Source of the DNA: Phanerodontia chrysosporium
Lineage: Eukaryota > Basidiomycota > Agaricomycetes > Polyporales > Phanerochaetaceae
Length of the DNA: 64,000 bases
Assembly: GCA_001910725.1 (NCBI GenBank)
Contig: MJGA01000012.1
Span: 1-64,000, forward strand
Reading direction: 5' to 3'
Part shown: piece by piece, positions 22,479 to 34,034 of the stretch
How the letters are laid out: each line of letters opens with the position of its first letter
Position numbering within the stretch: position 1 is the first letter of the stretch
Position numbers and translations under genes: made by a program
Notes under the pieces: model-generated
What the model was told of the DNA's origin: nothing
Databases searched by the model: none
The model's input: only the letters and a program-made list of their open reading frames with translations

Positions 22479-23513
22479 ATGAGCAAGCCAGCGCCGCCAC
22501 CGTCTGGTGTCTACGTCCCCGCCGTCGTTTTTCTCGACGAGAACGAGGAACTCGACGCGGCCGGCATTAGGGCACACGTCCTCCGACTCGCGCAGGTACC
22601 GTACTCCCGAGCCATCTTTCCACAAATCTGACACATACAACTCATGCAGGGCGGCGTTCGTGGAATCCTCGTCCAGGGCAGCAACGGCGAGGCACAGCTG
22701 CTCTCGCACGAGGAGCGCGCCGCCGCGATCCGTCTCACGCGCGAGACCCTCGACTCGCACGGCTTCAAGGACACCCTCATCATCGCGGGCACCGGCGCAC
22801 CATCCACGAAAGAGACCATCAAGCTCTGCAAGGACGCCGCCGCGGCTGGCGCTGCATATGCGCTCGTCCTCACGCCCTCGACCTGGCCAAAGATGATGAC
22901 GCAGGCGAACATCGTCCGCTTCTTCCACCGGGTACGTACTGTCAAGGTCACCCTCCCGTCGTTGGCTGAACGGTGCTTGCAGGTCGCAGACGAGTCTCCC
23001 ATTCCGGTCATGATCTACAACTTCCCCACCGTCACCGCGGGCATCGACCTCGACTCCGACACCATCATCGCCATCGCCCAGCACCCGCGCGTCGTCGGTA
23101 CCAAGCTCTCCTGCGGCAACGTCGGCAAGCTCCACCGTGTCATCTCCGCGCTCCCTGCCACCGAGTTCGCCGCCTTCCCCGGCAAGTCCGACGTCTTCCT
23201 CCAAGGCCTAGTCTCGGGCAGCGCTGGCGTCATTGGCGCACTTCCCAACGTCGCGCCCAAGGCGCACGCGCGACTGTTGCAGCTCTACAACGCTGGCAAC
23301 CTCGCCGAGGCGACAAAGCTTCAGGCGCTCCTCGGCCAGGCAGACTGGGAGCTAGGGAAGCTAGGGAGCATCGGAGGCATCAAAGCGATCGTATCGAGGC
23401 ACTTTGGTTACGGCGCGCCACACGTCAAAGGTCCGCTTGCTCCTCTGTTGGATGAGGCGAAGATAGCAAACGCGAAGTTGGAGGAGCTGGTCGCGCTGGA
23501 GAAATCTCTGTAG
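22479..23513 (+). CDS. DapA/HOGA-family class I aldolase
   Basis: TIM-barrel Schiff-base lyase of the dihydrodipicolinate synthase family; in eukaryotes such proteins are usually 4-hydroxy-2-oxoglutarate or related oxo-acid aldolases. Three exons: start MSKPAPPPSGVYVPAVVF, then GGVRGILVQGSNGEAQLLSH (the GSNGE substrate-carboxylate loop), IYNFP with the catalytic Tyr, VVGTKLSCGN with the Schiff-base Lys, and FLQGLVSGSAGVIGALPN. Length about 313 residues fits the family. No organelle signal is evident. Fungi make lysine through the aminoadipate route, so a role in lysine synthesis is unlikely. Exact substrate is open. It converges on Med22 with 115 bp between stops. Confidence 0.85.
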
Positions 23514-23628
23514 AATCTGTGTATTGGGTCTGATGAACGCCTGTTCGCGTTTTGCACCCGCACAAGCCGAGAGCACACACTGAATGACTTACCATCGCGT
23601 CCTTCACCTTCTACGTCACGGAGCATGC

Positions 23629-24225
23629 TTAGACGTCCATTGCTTCATCCTTCGCGGCAGCGTTTTCTTGGTTCTGAGGGCGGAAGAGCTCATCGAGCAG
23701 TGCAGCAACCTTCTTCTTCGCCTCGTCCTTCTCGCTTTTGACCGTCCGCAGCTCTGCATCGCGACGGTTCGCGATTTGAGCCTCGTCCGAGAGCAAAAGC
23801 ATAAGTTTCATGGAATGTATGATGGACAGAAGCGAGTGTGCTGCGCGAATCTACGAGGTCATGAGTATCAAGAACCACAAACAGCACAAAAACGACGCAC
23901 CATCGACTCTGCGCGGCACTGCGCCTGGAACGCCTCCTGTGCGACACGGAACTTGTCCTTGTCTCCAATCTACGGGAGACAGTCAGCGTGCTGAAATACG
24001 CAGCGAACAATGCAGCGCGCGCACCGACGCAAGACTGACGAGGTCGACCATGCCGTCGACGAGCACGTCGATCTCGGCGTCGACCTTCTTGTTCCACTCC
24101 TCCTCGATCGCGTCCAGGTACTCGTCCGAGTTCTGGTCGATCGTCGGCTGGCTGCTGCGCGGCAGCAGGCTCGCCGTAGGCAGCGCCGCGCGCCGCGACA
24201 CGTCCGTCTGCGGAATCTCGGCCAT
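23629..24225 (-). CDS. MED22: Mediator subunit 22 (Surf5 family)
   Basis: Head-module subunit of the Mediator co-activator in the nucleus. Three exons. The N-terminal exon MAEIPQTDVSRRAALPTASL leads into the conserved helix SDEYLDAIEEEWNKKVDAEI and VLVDGMVDLVSLA. The second piece holds IGDKDKFRVAQEAFQAQCRA and ESMVRAAHSLLSIIHSMKLM. The last contains a coiled-coil ending LFRPQNQENAAAKDEAMDV. This order matches Med22/Surf5 (helical bundle pairing with Med11). Length about 150 residues fits fungal Med22. Confidence 0.82.
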
Positions 24226-24874
24226 GGCGAATGTGGGGGTGGATGGCGGAGCGGGTTCAAGGCGCAGGCGTCTCTTCCGCGGCGCGCGCATTTGGGCCAC
24301 GCGGAAGGCGCTCGCAAGGCGGTTTGCCTCGAACGCGTATGTGCATGCACAATCCATGGGTTGCAATCATAGTTGTGAGTTATATACCAGCAGTATTTCT
24401 GAGTGGGCCACTCAACCTGGGTGCAGATGTCTCATGGACGAACGACTTCAGAGCTCACAAAGCGAACGGCAGTATTGAATGGAGTTCACTCGACGTCGAG
24501 CTCTCCGAGATATCTCGGACTGTCTCTCGCTGGCTAGAACATTCGACGCAATTAAGTGTCTCTTTCGGTTCTATTAATTGTGCCAACGCAACGTAGGCAT
24601 GAACCAAGGCGAACCATATTGCACACGCCCGAGATACTCTTCTTGCTGAAGAGGTGTCGACATCGTCATGCATGCATGCTGGCAGGGGTCCGAAACGCAC
24701 TAATCGGTCATCTTACAGCATGACGGGGCAATGCATGATGATGCCATGAGCCAATGAACACGAGATCATCCGTCGGCCGCTCTAATAGTTTACATTGGCA
24801 CGATAGCAGAAGACATGAACTCCGGATTAGATCTTTGGCCTTCTGTCATCCCCGTATGATGTCGTGGCGAAGAA
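24226..24874. other. Intergenic; no gene seen
   Basis: Upstream of Med22 and downstream of hydrophobin 3. No conserved coding sequence was seen. Confidence 0.5.
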
Positions 24875-25314
24875 TCAAAGTTCGATAGGGAGGCACCCAA
24901 TACCAATCAATCCACCCTGCAAGTTGGTGAGTATTTCTGTTACATGCCGCCGGCGAGCAGACTTACCGATGCCGTGTTTGAGCAGCACACAACGTTGGAG
25001 CCGCAGGCGTTGCCGGTACCGACGCCAATTACGGTGATAGGAGAACATTGCAGGCCGATGAGATCGGTAAGGTCACCGACCACGATCCCGAGAAGGCCTA
25101 AAAGGAGGTTCGCTGAGGACGATGAGCTCTGTGCACGGCATATGATTCAGCAACCGCTTGACTATCCGAAGGCAGGAGGAAGACGCACGGAGACGGTCTT
25201 CTCGCAGCATTGTACGGTACCGGTGCTGCAAGTGCCGCCGGACTGACGGACAGAGAGGGGGGTGGCGACCGCAAGGAGGGGTAAAGCAAGCAGCGATGCG
25301 ATGGCGACCCTCAT
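24875..25314 (-). CDS. Class I hydrophobin 3
   Basis: Three exons. Signal peptide [20 protein letters not shown], then [17 protein letters not shown], a central exon with [38 protein letters not shown] and NVVCCSNT, and the last exon [13 protein letters not shown] with TGA at 24875-24877. All eight cysteines are present in class I spacing. The signal peptide closely resembles those of copies 4 and 5 ([13 protein letters not shown]), so 3, 4 and 5 form a subfamily distinct from 1 and 2. Confidence 0.9.
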
Positions 25315-26273
25315 TTCAGTGAACTGTGGAATGACAGGTGAAGATGACTGTGGGGAGTTGTTTGACTGAGGTTTGACGAGCAAGTGCGTCAAATTTATAC
25401 CGTGCTCTCGCAGAGCCTGACGTTCGTTCTTTACCCATCCTCGCCGACCCATCAAGACGCTGCGTCACGATGTGCGATGAGTAGCCATTCCGGTCGGTGA
25501 ATATACCTTCAAAATTCGTCGTTCTCAGGTAATGGAGAGTCTAATAACGATTAGAGGTTCATAAACCTGACGATCTGCCTACCGCATTCTCAGGTGGTGA
25601 CATGAGCTTTGGCACTTGCGAATAGGCGTGTTCGGGCCCGATTGTCGCCAAGCATGGTTGGATCCACAGCAACTCCGACTTCGTTCGCTTACAAGTTACC
25701 GGATTGCCAAAGCGTACATTGTGCGGCCTTAGCGAGCTTGAAGGTTACGCTTGAGCTTGACGGATGGTCTCAACGGTGCCGATTTCAGCAACGGGTGCAA
25801 GCTCAGTTGTATTGGAGGGCCAGCTGTGACCCTAGGTTCCCTCGGACATATACGCCGCTTATCCACAGACTTCAGCTAAGCTTTGCATCGCGGTGAGGAT
25901 ACTATATACTTTGGCACACAATAACCTCAAAAGCCAACTGACACGGAGTCAGCAGTTTCTATCGAAAACGCCAGGACCGAAACCACCAACCCTCGAATGG
26001 CTCGTACACCCAAGAGGCAGTCGACATGCCCTAGTTGGCACGCGGTCTGTTACTCCGAAGCTCGTGTGCGCGGCGATAGCGCGTTGACGTCCTTCAGTCT
26101 ACCATTCATGACCGTGCTGCTTAAGTTGCCGTTCATCTAGCTCATGCTCTGAAAGTGCCAAAGCGAGGATCGTCGTGGTCAATGGTACGGGTTTTCTCAT
26201 TAACTATTCTGTCTCTGAACATCAATGTACAAACAGCCCTGAATATTTCCATCTCAAGCTTGGGTCACGGTGC
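25315..26273. other. Spacer between hydrophobins 3 and 4
   Basis: Includes the upstream region of hydrophobin 3. No other gene was recognised. Confidence 0.5.
25394..25399 (-). promoter_or_regulatory. TATA box of hydrophobin 3
   Basis: TATAAA on the minus strand about 81 bp before the ATG at 25314. Confidence 0.6.
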
Positions 26274-26697
26274 TCAGAGGGTGATGGGAATGCATCCGAT
26301 GCCAATGAGGCCGCCCTGTAATCCGTGGTCAGGCGTAAACTCCTCATGCTTAGAGATGTACTCACAAGCTGGGTGTTAGAGCAGCACACAGTGTTGGAGC
26401 TGCATGCGTTGCCGCTGCCAATGCCAATGACGTTGATGGGCGAGCAGGTCAAACCAATGAGACCCGTCAGGTCACCGAGGACGATGCCTAGGAGGCCTGC
26501 GAGCAGGCCCGCCTGAGCGGAGGAGCTCTGTCGTACACGTTAGACAGACATGTCAATGTTACCATTGGCCGACTTACGGAGATCGTCGAGTCGCAGCACT
26601 GGACGCTACCGGAGCTGCAGGACGACTGGCGGACCTCGAGGGGCGTGGCGACCGCAAGAAGAGGGAGGGCGAGCAGGGAGGCGGCGGCGAACTTCAT
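26274..26697 (-). CDS. Class I hydrophobin 4
   Basis: Three exons, about 110 residues. Signal peptide [17 protein letters not shown], then [17 protein letters not shown], a central exon with [37 protein letters not shown] and [10 protein letters not shown], and the last exon [13 protein letters not shown] with TGA at 26274-26276. Its mature part is nearly the same as hydrophobin 5, differing at only a few residues I could see, so the two look like a recent tandem duplicate. All cysteines are intact. Confidence 0.9.
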
Positions 26698-26774
26698 TGT
26701 GAGGATGTGGGCTTGTATGTACTGCTGAACGACGAGAGCTGTTCGGCTGTGGCTCTGAGGTGAGCTCGCAGTGC

Positions 26775-26780
26775 TTTAAT
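26775..26780 (-). promoter_or_regulatory. TATA-like box of hydrophobin 4
   Basis: Reads ATTAAA (preceded by GGT) on the minus strand, about 79 bp before the ATG at 26697: a weaker TATA element than its paralogues but in the same place. Confidence 0.45.
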
Positions 26781-27732
26781 ACCCTCTCGTTCTGCTGAGA
26801 TTCCCGCCCAGGGCGTCCCGCAGGTCACCTTCTATCGCTGCAGGCGTGTACCGATTGGACCTGGGCCGCCCGTGTGCGGTCGGAGATACGCTCAACACCC
26901 TCTAGGCTCTCGCTGCCGCCGACGGCAGGACCGCCGCGTGCCCGTCAGTCTATTGAGGAATATTAATGTCAGTGCGAGTTCGATCACCACCTCCTTGTGC
27001 TCTTGTCCGAACAGTCGATGCTGAGTGCATTCTTGCCCTGGTTTAGACATGCGTTCCTAGCCACTGCTCGTCCCGTGTCTCCAGCGAAGGTCACCATGAC
27101 TTCCTTCAATTCAGCATGCAGTCCCGCCACCTTCGTCTCGTCCCGTCTCTCCTGGTACCGTGGCATCCGCAGATCGTTACGTCCTTCATGATAAGGGCTT
27201 GTACTGTCTCCGCCACGAGTCATCGTGCATGTCGTGGCTCAAGGAAGGCTGTGCAATGACGGCTGCCGCGCCTCCAATTCTTCCTATCACGCGGATTGAC
27301 GGCTACGCAGCGAGACAGTCTCGGCTTTCAGTCTTCTGGTGCCTGGCTCTCTGGTTTTCGCTCGCTGGACCCTCCAACGTCCCTGTGTCTCGACGGGGCA
27401 TTATTCGACTGTCTTCTCAGGCTTGGAAAAGCGGGTTCGTGCTGATGCCGTGGTACGCAGGCATGTTTTGTTCCAATTTGCAACGGCAGGCTGACGGCAG
27501 CACTGACGGCCTATGGCCGCAGCCGTGTCAGATAGAATTGCAGACAAGCCGACGCGGCTATTATGCTCTTCGTCTGCTTGATCTGCTTAAACGCGTATAC
27601 ATTAAATTCCAAATTGGTTCGTGGCATGCGGGCAATCACTCGGCAACTTTCTCGCACGGCATAGGTAATGGTCTTCAATTGCAACTATATACTCCTCCAA
27701 TCCTGCCCAGCCTTCATCGCGAGCGTAGGCGT
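26781..27732. other. Spacer between hydrophobins 4 and 5
   Basis: No gene recognised; upstream sequence of hydrophobin 4. Confidence 0.5.
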
Positions 27733-28178
27733 TTACAATGTGATGGGGATGCATCCAATGCCGATGAGACCGCCCTAATCCCGAGGAGTTGTGAGTACGA
27801 ATAAACAGCAGTTGAGCTCCACTAACCGCCTGGGTGTTGGAGCAGCAGACGGTGTTGGAGCTGCATGCATTGCCGCTCCCTATCCCAATCACATTAATGG
27901 GCGAGCAGGTCAAGCCGATGAGGCCCGTCAAGTCGCCGAGCACGATGCCAAGGAGGCCCGCGAGAATACCCGCCTCAGCCGAAGTGCTCTGGCAAAGCAA
28001 CGGTCAGCATGCCAGTCTCAGAGAAATAATGGAGCAGCAGGGCGTGACTCACGGAGATGGTAGAGTCACAGCACTGGACGCTGCCGGAGCTGCACGACGA
28101 CGCCGGGGCGCTGTTCGGTACAGGGGTGGCGACCGCAAGGAGAGGGAGGGCAAGCAGGGAGATGGCGGAGAGCTTCAT
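27733..28178 (-). CDS. Class I hydrophobin 5
   Basis: Three exons. Signal peptide [19 protein letters not shown], short Pro/Ala spacer (VPNSAPAS), [16 protein letters not shown], a central exon with [37 protein letters not shown] and [10 protein letters not shown], and the last exon [13 protein letters not shown] with TAA at 27733-27735. The core repeats hydrophobin 4 almost residue for residue, while the spacer after the signal peptide differs. It is the rightmost of the same-strand array. The TATA box is 75 bp upstream. Confidence 0.9.
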
Positions 28179-28251
28179 GCTGAGTATGCGGGAGACAGGT
28201 GAGCTGTAGAACGCTGCAGGTCCTGGTGAACACTGATGCTAAACCTTTGGC

Positions 28252-28257
28252 TTTATA
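28252..28257 (-). promoter_or_regulatory. TATA box of hydrophobin 5
   Basis: TATAAA on the minus strand about 75 bp before the ATG at 28178. Confidence 0.55.
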
Positions 28258-30059
28258 TTCCCGACGTTCCTCTTGCAGTCTCCTTGCAGTTTGTGCTGAT
28301 CCCCACTGGTCGGAGGGGCCTCGAGCACACTGGTATACCGCGCCCGAACGCCTCTCAGTCTCGACTCTGAGTCTAGTATTTTGTTAGGCACAGGCTCGAG
28401 CAGCGAAGCAGAACGTTAGGTAACGTCGCACATGCATATCGTGAGTGGACAGTACAAGTGAATGGTTCTGAGATGGTTTGACAGTTATCCCGAACAGGTC
28501 GTGTATGTCGCCGCATCTGGGTCCTTGAGCATCGTGGCTGGCGGCCGTTGTGCGAAAGGAACATCACATTAATTTCGCCGGCACATGTGCTCCGCGATGT
28601 CCAAACTTGCCGCCCTCACTCATCGCCAGACAAGATTCAACTACAGCCTGCGCCACATCGAGGATGGGTGCTCATCGCCAGCTGTGAAACCGGGTCCTGG
28701 GCTGTGGCCATGCAGGTCTCAAGGATGAGGTTAAGCTACTGTGGCATAGAAGGCTCGTCGACCTGGACGGAGTGCCTGTGCGGCTGCGCAAGCCTCCCGA
28801 AAGGAAGGCTTCGCGTTAGCCAGTCAGCACTCAGCTAGGGCTCGTCCAACCAACGAGCGTGCGAGAATATTGCGGGCGCCGGTTTGTTCCCGCGCTCGCT
28901 TGACCTGCAGTCCAGCCCGTGCATATTCCAAATTGTATCTCTTCGATGCTCTCGGCCTTTCCCATGACTCCATCCGTTGTGGCGCTCTTACCTTCGCCGT
29001 TTATATTAACTATTACACGCATGTCCGGCTGGAAGAGGTCGTGACCATCGTTGGCTAGGCACTCCATGCACGGGACGTAATTCAAGCCAACACCCCCGTT
29101 CATCCCCGTTCACTATGCTGCGAGGATCAAGTGCCAGCGGGAGGATCCTTGTGACCTGTATGGAAACCATGGTCTGGTATGTGCCTGTTGACTTCCAGTC
29201 TCTTCAATAGATGTCCCAGTTCACAAGAGCAGGGCTGCGTGGACGTACGTACTGCATTTTGTTGACAGTCGGGCGTCCGATACCCTGACAGTGTATGGCA
29301 GGTCTGAAGGGAGATGCGGAGATGCCTTTCCTGCGACCTCCGTGACAACAGTAAAGCAGCTCGAGCCGGGCCAGCGCACAGCCGTAATGCTTCATTTGCG
29401 AGTCCACGTCCTCGACTATGAACAGACCCGCAGCGGTGCCCCGTTTCTGCATCGTCGACCAGCCGTCGGCATCGATTGAAATGTTGCAGTGACGACCCGC
29501 AGGCAGCACAGGCAAACGCGGCCTTCAGCGCGTTGTACGCAGGCATGGTCAACCAAAGATCGAACCGCGGAGCCTCCTCGGGCCACGGCGCCGCCTCGTC
29601 CGATATATACCGTGCCCACGGTCATGAAAATGGCGCCCTGAGATCCGCTTCCCTACATCCTCTCGCGGGATTCGATTGCAGCCGAGACAGGTATGTGGTC
29701 TGGCCAGTATTATCCCCGCCTGGATCTCAGCGACGCTACCCAGATAGCTTCGACGCTGTTCGGAAGCAATGTGGCCTCCTTGTAGTAAAGAGAGGTGACA
29801 CAGCGTAACCGATGGCCAGCGTAGATGGGGCAAGCAAAATTGCTTACTACGTTGCGCATGATCAACTTTCGCGTCGCTCCTGCGTTTCGGAGGTTTTAAG
29901 CAAGAGGAATTGGAACAAGGTTTCAATTCGAGTTATCCAATGACATGGTTCTCGGGCCTCTCGGGTATGTACTGCCATTGCAGAGCTAGAACCAACGTTC
30001 TAGTACAACGCCAGACGAGAGTGAAGATGCAGTGGAACAGGGCTACAGTTAACGCGACC
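28258..30059. other. Intergenic, 1.8 kb; no confident gene
   Basis: Only weak coding traces are visible, for example a minus-strand piece near 29330-29460 (RGTAAGLFIVEDVDSQMKHY) flanked by stops. I cannot assign a family. It may hold a decayed gene. Confidence 0.35.
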
Positions 30060-30763
30060 TCATTTCGGCAAGTCTTCATCCTCGACAGTGTCTTCGTCGG
30101 TCTGCGTTTGCTGTTCCGCGGTCTTTCTGCTTGCCTTGACCGGAGCTATTAACCGGCCTCTCGGTCGCCTGTGGACATATCAGCGAATATTGGACCTCGA
30201 TTTTATCGCTTGCACATACCGCTGACCAGGTGCGTGCGGACCGACGACGACGGACATCCATAAGTCGCAAATAATGTCTGCATCGACGATACGCCTCCAC
30301 GTCTCCGCGGAGCACTCCGTGATGTCTACGTACTCGTTGGTTCCCGACTTGGGATCAAGCATAGTCGCAGAAAGACGGATCCTGCCTATTCTCCGCGCGT
30401 CGTAGCGGTTGTTGTAGCCGACCGACTGCTGGAAGAGATATAGGCACCTGTCATATAGCTCCTGCGCAAGGACGGTACATCAGTGAATTAAGGACATGTC
30501 CAGCAGTGACAAGACGAATAGCGCACCTCGTGCGTAAGCTCCTTCAGATCCTCCTTAGCGATCACCCCGAAGTTCTCGCAAGTTAAGTCACACAGTATGT
30601 CGAGCCACCGAAGGGTAATCCAAGGCTTTTCTCTCACTTCGGGTAGCGGCCTAGTAGCACGTTCAGGCTCCTGGGTGACTGCACGGTGAACCTCGCAGCA
30701 GGTACACTTGTGTTCCTTGTGACTTTTGCGAAGCCAGGAAGGAAAGCTCATGCAGCCAGGCAT
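30060..30763 (-). CDS. Hypothetical protein, three exons
   Basis: Not a family I recognise. Exons 30527-30763, 30220-30461 and 30060-30168 join in phase to 195 residues. A short Cys/His-rich segment near the start (HKCTCCEVH) could bind metal but is too small to classify. The centre is a mixed helical region (WITLRWLDILCDLTCENFGV, ELYDRCLYLFQQSVGYNNRY, then RRIVDADIICDLWMSVVVG). The end is basic then acidic (RPRGRLIAPVKASRK, EDTVEDEDLPK). No signal peptide or membrane helix. Both introns are GT-AG and close the frame exactly, which supports a real gene; function unknown. Confidence 0.55.
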
Positions 30764-31299
30764 GGTGTGGGTGAGATATGTGGGTATGCATCCTCAGCTT
30801 GTGGGCATTGGTCGCCATTTATAACCTTGCCAATGTGGCCTCAAGTCGCGAGCGCCACAGCGATCGCGTCGGGAGTGTGCACATGTCCGATGGCCATTGC
30901 TTGTGCGTCGCTTAGATACAGTGGCCATGCTAGTGTAGCGGATGCAAACTGTTTGTCACTACTACTGTCAGTGACCGAACAGACGTAGTGCCACTCGCCA
31001 TGATCCAGCATAGCCTACTTGTACAACAGTACTAGTGAAATACGCTGGTGCACGGTGGCCATAATTGACATAGCGACCGCTGTTACGTCGACCCTGTGTG
31101 CGCTCGATTGGTTTCGCCGCAGCGCGCACCTACGATCAAGGGTGGCAGGGGTCAAAACTCATGAACTGAATCGGGCATTATTGTACGATGGACGCCTGAC
31201 GCGATATGTCACCTATGACGCGATTTAAAGTGAGCTGGGATGAGCATTTCATATATATATAGGCGAATGTGATATGGGGAAGGAGTCGTTCAAGGCACC
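30764..31299. other. Intergenic; no gene seen
   Basis: Short spacer with an AT dinucleotide run near 31250-31260. No coding sequence was recognised. Confidence 0.5.
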
Positions 31300-33754
31300 T
31301 TACCAAGGCCTACCGAGCCTCGGGAGCTCGAATGACGTTCTGATATCCCTCCATGCATCCAAGACTTCGCGCTCCTCTTCCTGCAAATCCTCAACGGTCG
31401 TTGCTCTCGTCGGGTCAGGGAATATTGTACTGTCGACACTGCAGATGGCACCATTTCTTGGAAGCTTACCCTCTCTGAAATATTCGCGGATGGCCTTGGC
31501 GGTGCAGAGCGATGTTGCAGCAAGCGAGGCGTGCTATATGACATAAGGACTGAGACAGGCAGGTCTGCGGGCCAAGTGGCAAATAGCCTACCCCTGCCGA
31601 GTCCTGGTGCAGCACGACAGAGTTTTTGAACCCTCGCGACATCTTCCAGGCACTGTGTGAAGCCGTGTCAGATGCATCTATCCCGGCGCGTAGTCAAGGA
31701 TAGGCCTACTTGACCAAAGGAGTCACAGGATCAGCAGTGTTTCCCACTATGAGCATTGGATATGATGTGTTTGCAACAAACGGTCCTGCAAACCGCTCAA
31801 CGGGCCTCGTATTCCACCCACTACAGAAGATGATGGTCAGTGGACCACCTGACACCCAAAATGTAAAACAAGGACGTACGTGCAGACTACTCGTATGAAC
31901 ATCTGGTCTGCAAATTCCGAGTGCTTGCTTTCTGTTTCGAGATACTTTGCGATTTCCTCAATTGTGTCGTCCGCGCGCTCGGCGTCAGCGTCGGTGCACG
32001 CAATCGCTACGAGTGCGTCTGTGCTCAGTAGCGGCGGTGTTTCAGGGTCCTGCGGTTCACTGGGGCACTTGCAGCTGAAGGGCGGGTGCACGGGAACGAG
32101 CTTCGCGAGTCGCGCGAACTGGAGTCCGTCGCCCTTTTCAACGTGCGCGAGTGCGTTCAGGAAGAGCATGGAAGGGTACACAGTGGGGGTGCCGGATCTT
32201 CCGTATGGCGAGTAGAGTAGCTGGAAGAGTGTGGATTTTACGGCCTTGAAGTCTAGCAATCCGTATTCATCACCGGTCGTGTTGCTATACAGAGGAAGAG
32301 GGCGACGTTGGAGAGCGGCGAGGATGCCCGTGAGCCGCGCGTGCACCTTATCAGTCGTGGGCTCGTAGAGCTCGCACAGCAAAGGACCTGCAGCCACGCA
32401 GGCGTCCAGGATCATGCGTAGCGTGAGATCTGTATCGAGGAGGTTTGTGGTCCACAATCCGGCGTAATAATCGTCAGAATCCACGACTCCTGTAGCGTAC
32501 ATCAGCCCTTTGAACGCATGGAGAAGTAGTCTATGCTCACCGTCGATGATCAACCTCTCTACATGATTCTAGAACTAGTCAACATAAAGCGTTATTATGT
32601 AAAGTGCAGAGCTTACAGGGAACATGGCAGCGTACCTACAAGGAAGATCAGTGAAATCGGCAAAAGAGCGAATAAACAACCTACGTGGCGCCAAGTACGG
32701 AGCCATAGCTGCGCATTCATGGTGTTGGGAAATATATTGCTGGTATGACGAGATGACGTACGAGAACCCCCAGTATTGAAGTTTGTTGCGCCCGTGGGCA
32801 CGCGTGATGCTTAACATATCCCTGGCGACTAACGCAGTGCTTACATACGGCGATGACCCGAGCGTTGTCCGCGCCGCGATGGTATTCTGTACGTGGAACC
32901 GCCCCCACATGCGCGCCAGGGCGTCCGCGGTGGTGTTCAAAGCCGGGTCGTTCTCGAGGTGAAGGCCCCACGCAGCTGCTTCAGCCTCGTCCTCAAAGAT
33001 GGTGACGCGCGGCGTCGTTCTCCAAACTCCTCTGATAGAATATTAGCAATGCCATATCGCAAGGCCGCGGGGTGGGGAACATACCGGGGGTCAAACCCGA
33101 TGATATCAAATTCGTCGCCGATGAGCTTTTGGAAGCTGTCACCTAACGCAGCGATGAGGGAGACCCCAGAGGCCCCTGGCCCTCCTACAACACAAATTCT
33201 CAGTGAGTTCTCGCAGAGCAGGCGACGATGTGAAGATATACCCGGGTTGAAAAGGATAGGCCCTTTATAGTTCTCATCGTTTACTGCGAACTTCGAGGGT
33301 ACCTTGACAAGCGCAATGCCGGCCTGAGGTCCATCAGGCTTGGAGTAGTCCAGAGGGACCTGCAGTAATGTAGAGTGATGTTCGTCGAATGTTGACGTTG
33401 AGAAGAAGCACTCACCATCAACCGCGCACATTGCTTCCCGCCATAGCACGACACCCAGGTCAGCGAGTCCACGCTGCTGGACGGCACCTATTTTGCATGT
33501 CAGCACACTAGTGGGAGGATCGCTGCAAGACTCACCTCGCCCCAGACGAGCTCTGGGTTCCTCGCAGCGACGCTAACGTCGTGCCGAGGGGACGCGTACT
33601 CGCGGCTGAACAACAGGGGGATAGACGCCTTCGCGAGGGCGACAGCGCCGAGGAAGAGGAGGATGCGCCAACAGGCTGCTCTGTGTGAGCGTGTCCCATC
33701 TTTCTTAGCCGTCGTGGTCTCGGCATAGAAACTCTTGAAGTTACTTTCGTCCAT
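31300..33754 (-). CDS. Alpha/beta hydrolase with TAP-like C-terminal domain
   Basis: Serine hydrolase related to tripeptidyl aminopeptidase (family S33-like). About ten exons join in phase. An N-terminal hydrophobic segment (WRILLFLGAVALAKASIPLL) at about residue 30 makes a signal anchor. The fold begins CYGGKQCARLMVPLDYSKPD, with the oxyanion-region motif GGPGASGVSLIAALG and EFDIIGFDPRGV. The nucleophile elbow is WGFSYGSVLGATYAAMFP, joined by three short introns around 32630-32760, followed by HVERLIIDGVVDSDDYY. The TAP-like C-terminal domain contains YPMLIVGNTADPVTP (acid residue) and DSAGHASLAATSLCTAKAIR with the catalytic His. The stop is TAA at 31300-31302. The triad is complete, so the enzyme is probably active as an extracellular or membrane-anchored peptidase or hydrolase; the substrate is unknown. 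Confidence 0.85.
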
Positions 33755-34034
33755 GGTGGTGGACGAAGGCAATGAGTGACAGGCGGAGGCACCCGCGTAA
33801 TTATATGTGGGACCACAAGTCGTGACCGCGATCAGCCAGGGATCCAGGATCAGCCACGGTATAAGGAACATCACCGCTCAGCGACACGACGTCAGCGGGT
33901 CCATGTGCATGCTCTACAGGCGTGAGACTACTGAGCAGCAAAAGTCCCCTTGCGCTACAGCGATTACTCTCGACCTAAATCATAGATGAGTCCACCCAAC
34001 AGAACGAACACAGGGCCAGCCGGTCCCTAGTCAC

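Noticed and set aside
22461..23204. A 247-codon minus-strand frame
   Set aside because: It is the complement of the aldolase exons; the plus strand carries the GSNGE, YNFP and Schiff-base Lys motifs.
31200..31262. AT-rich run as a possible transposon end
   Set aside because: No inverted repeat, target duplication or transposase sequence accompanies it.
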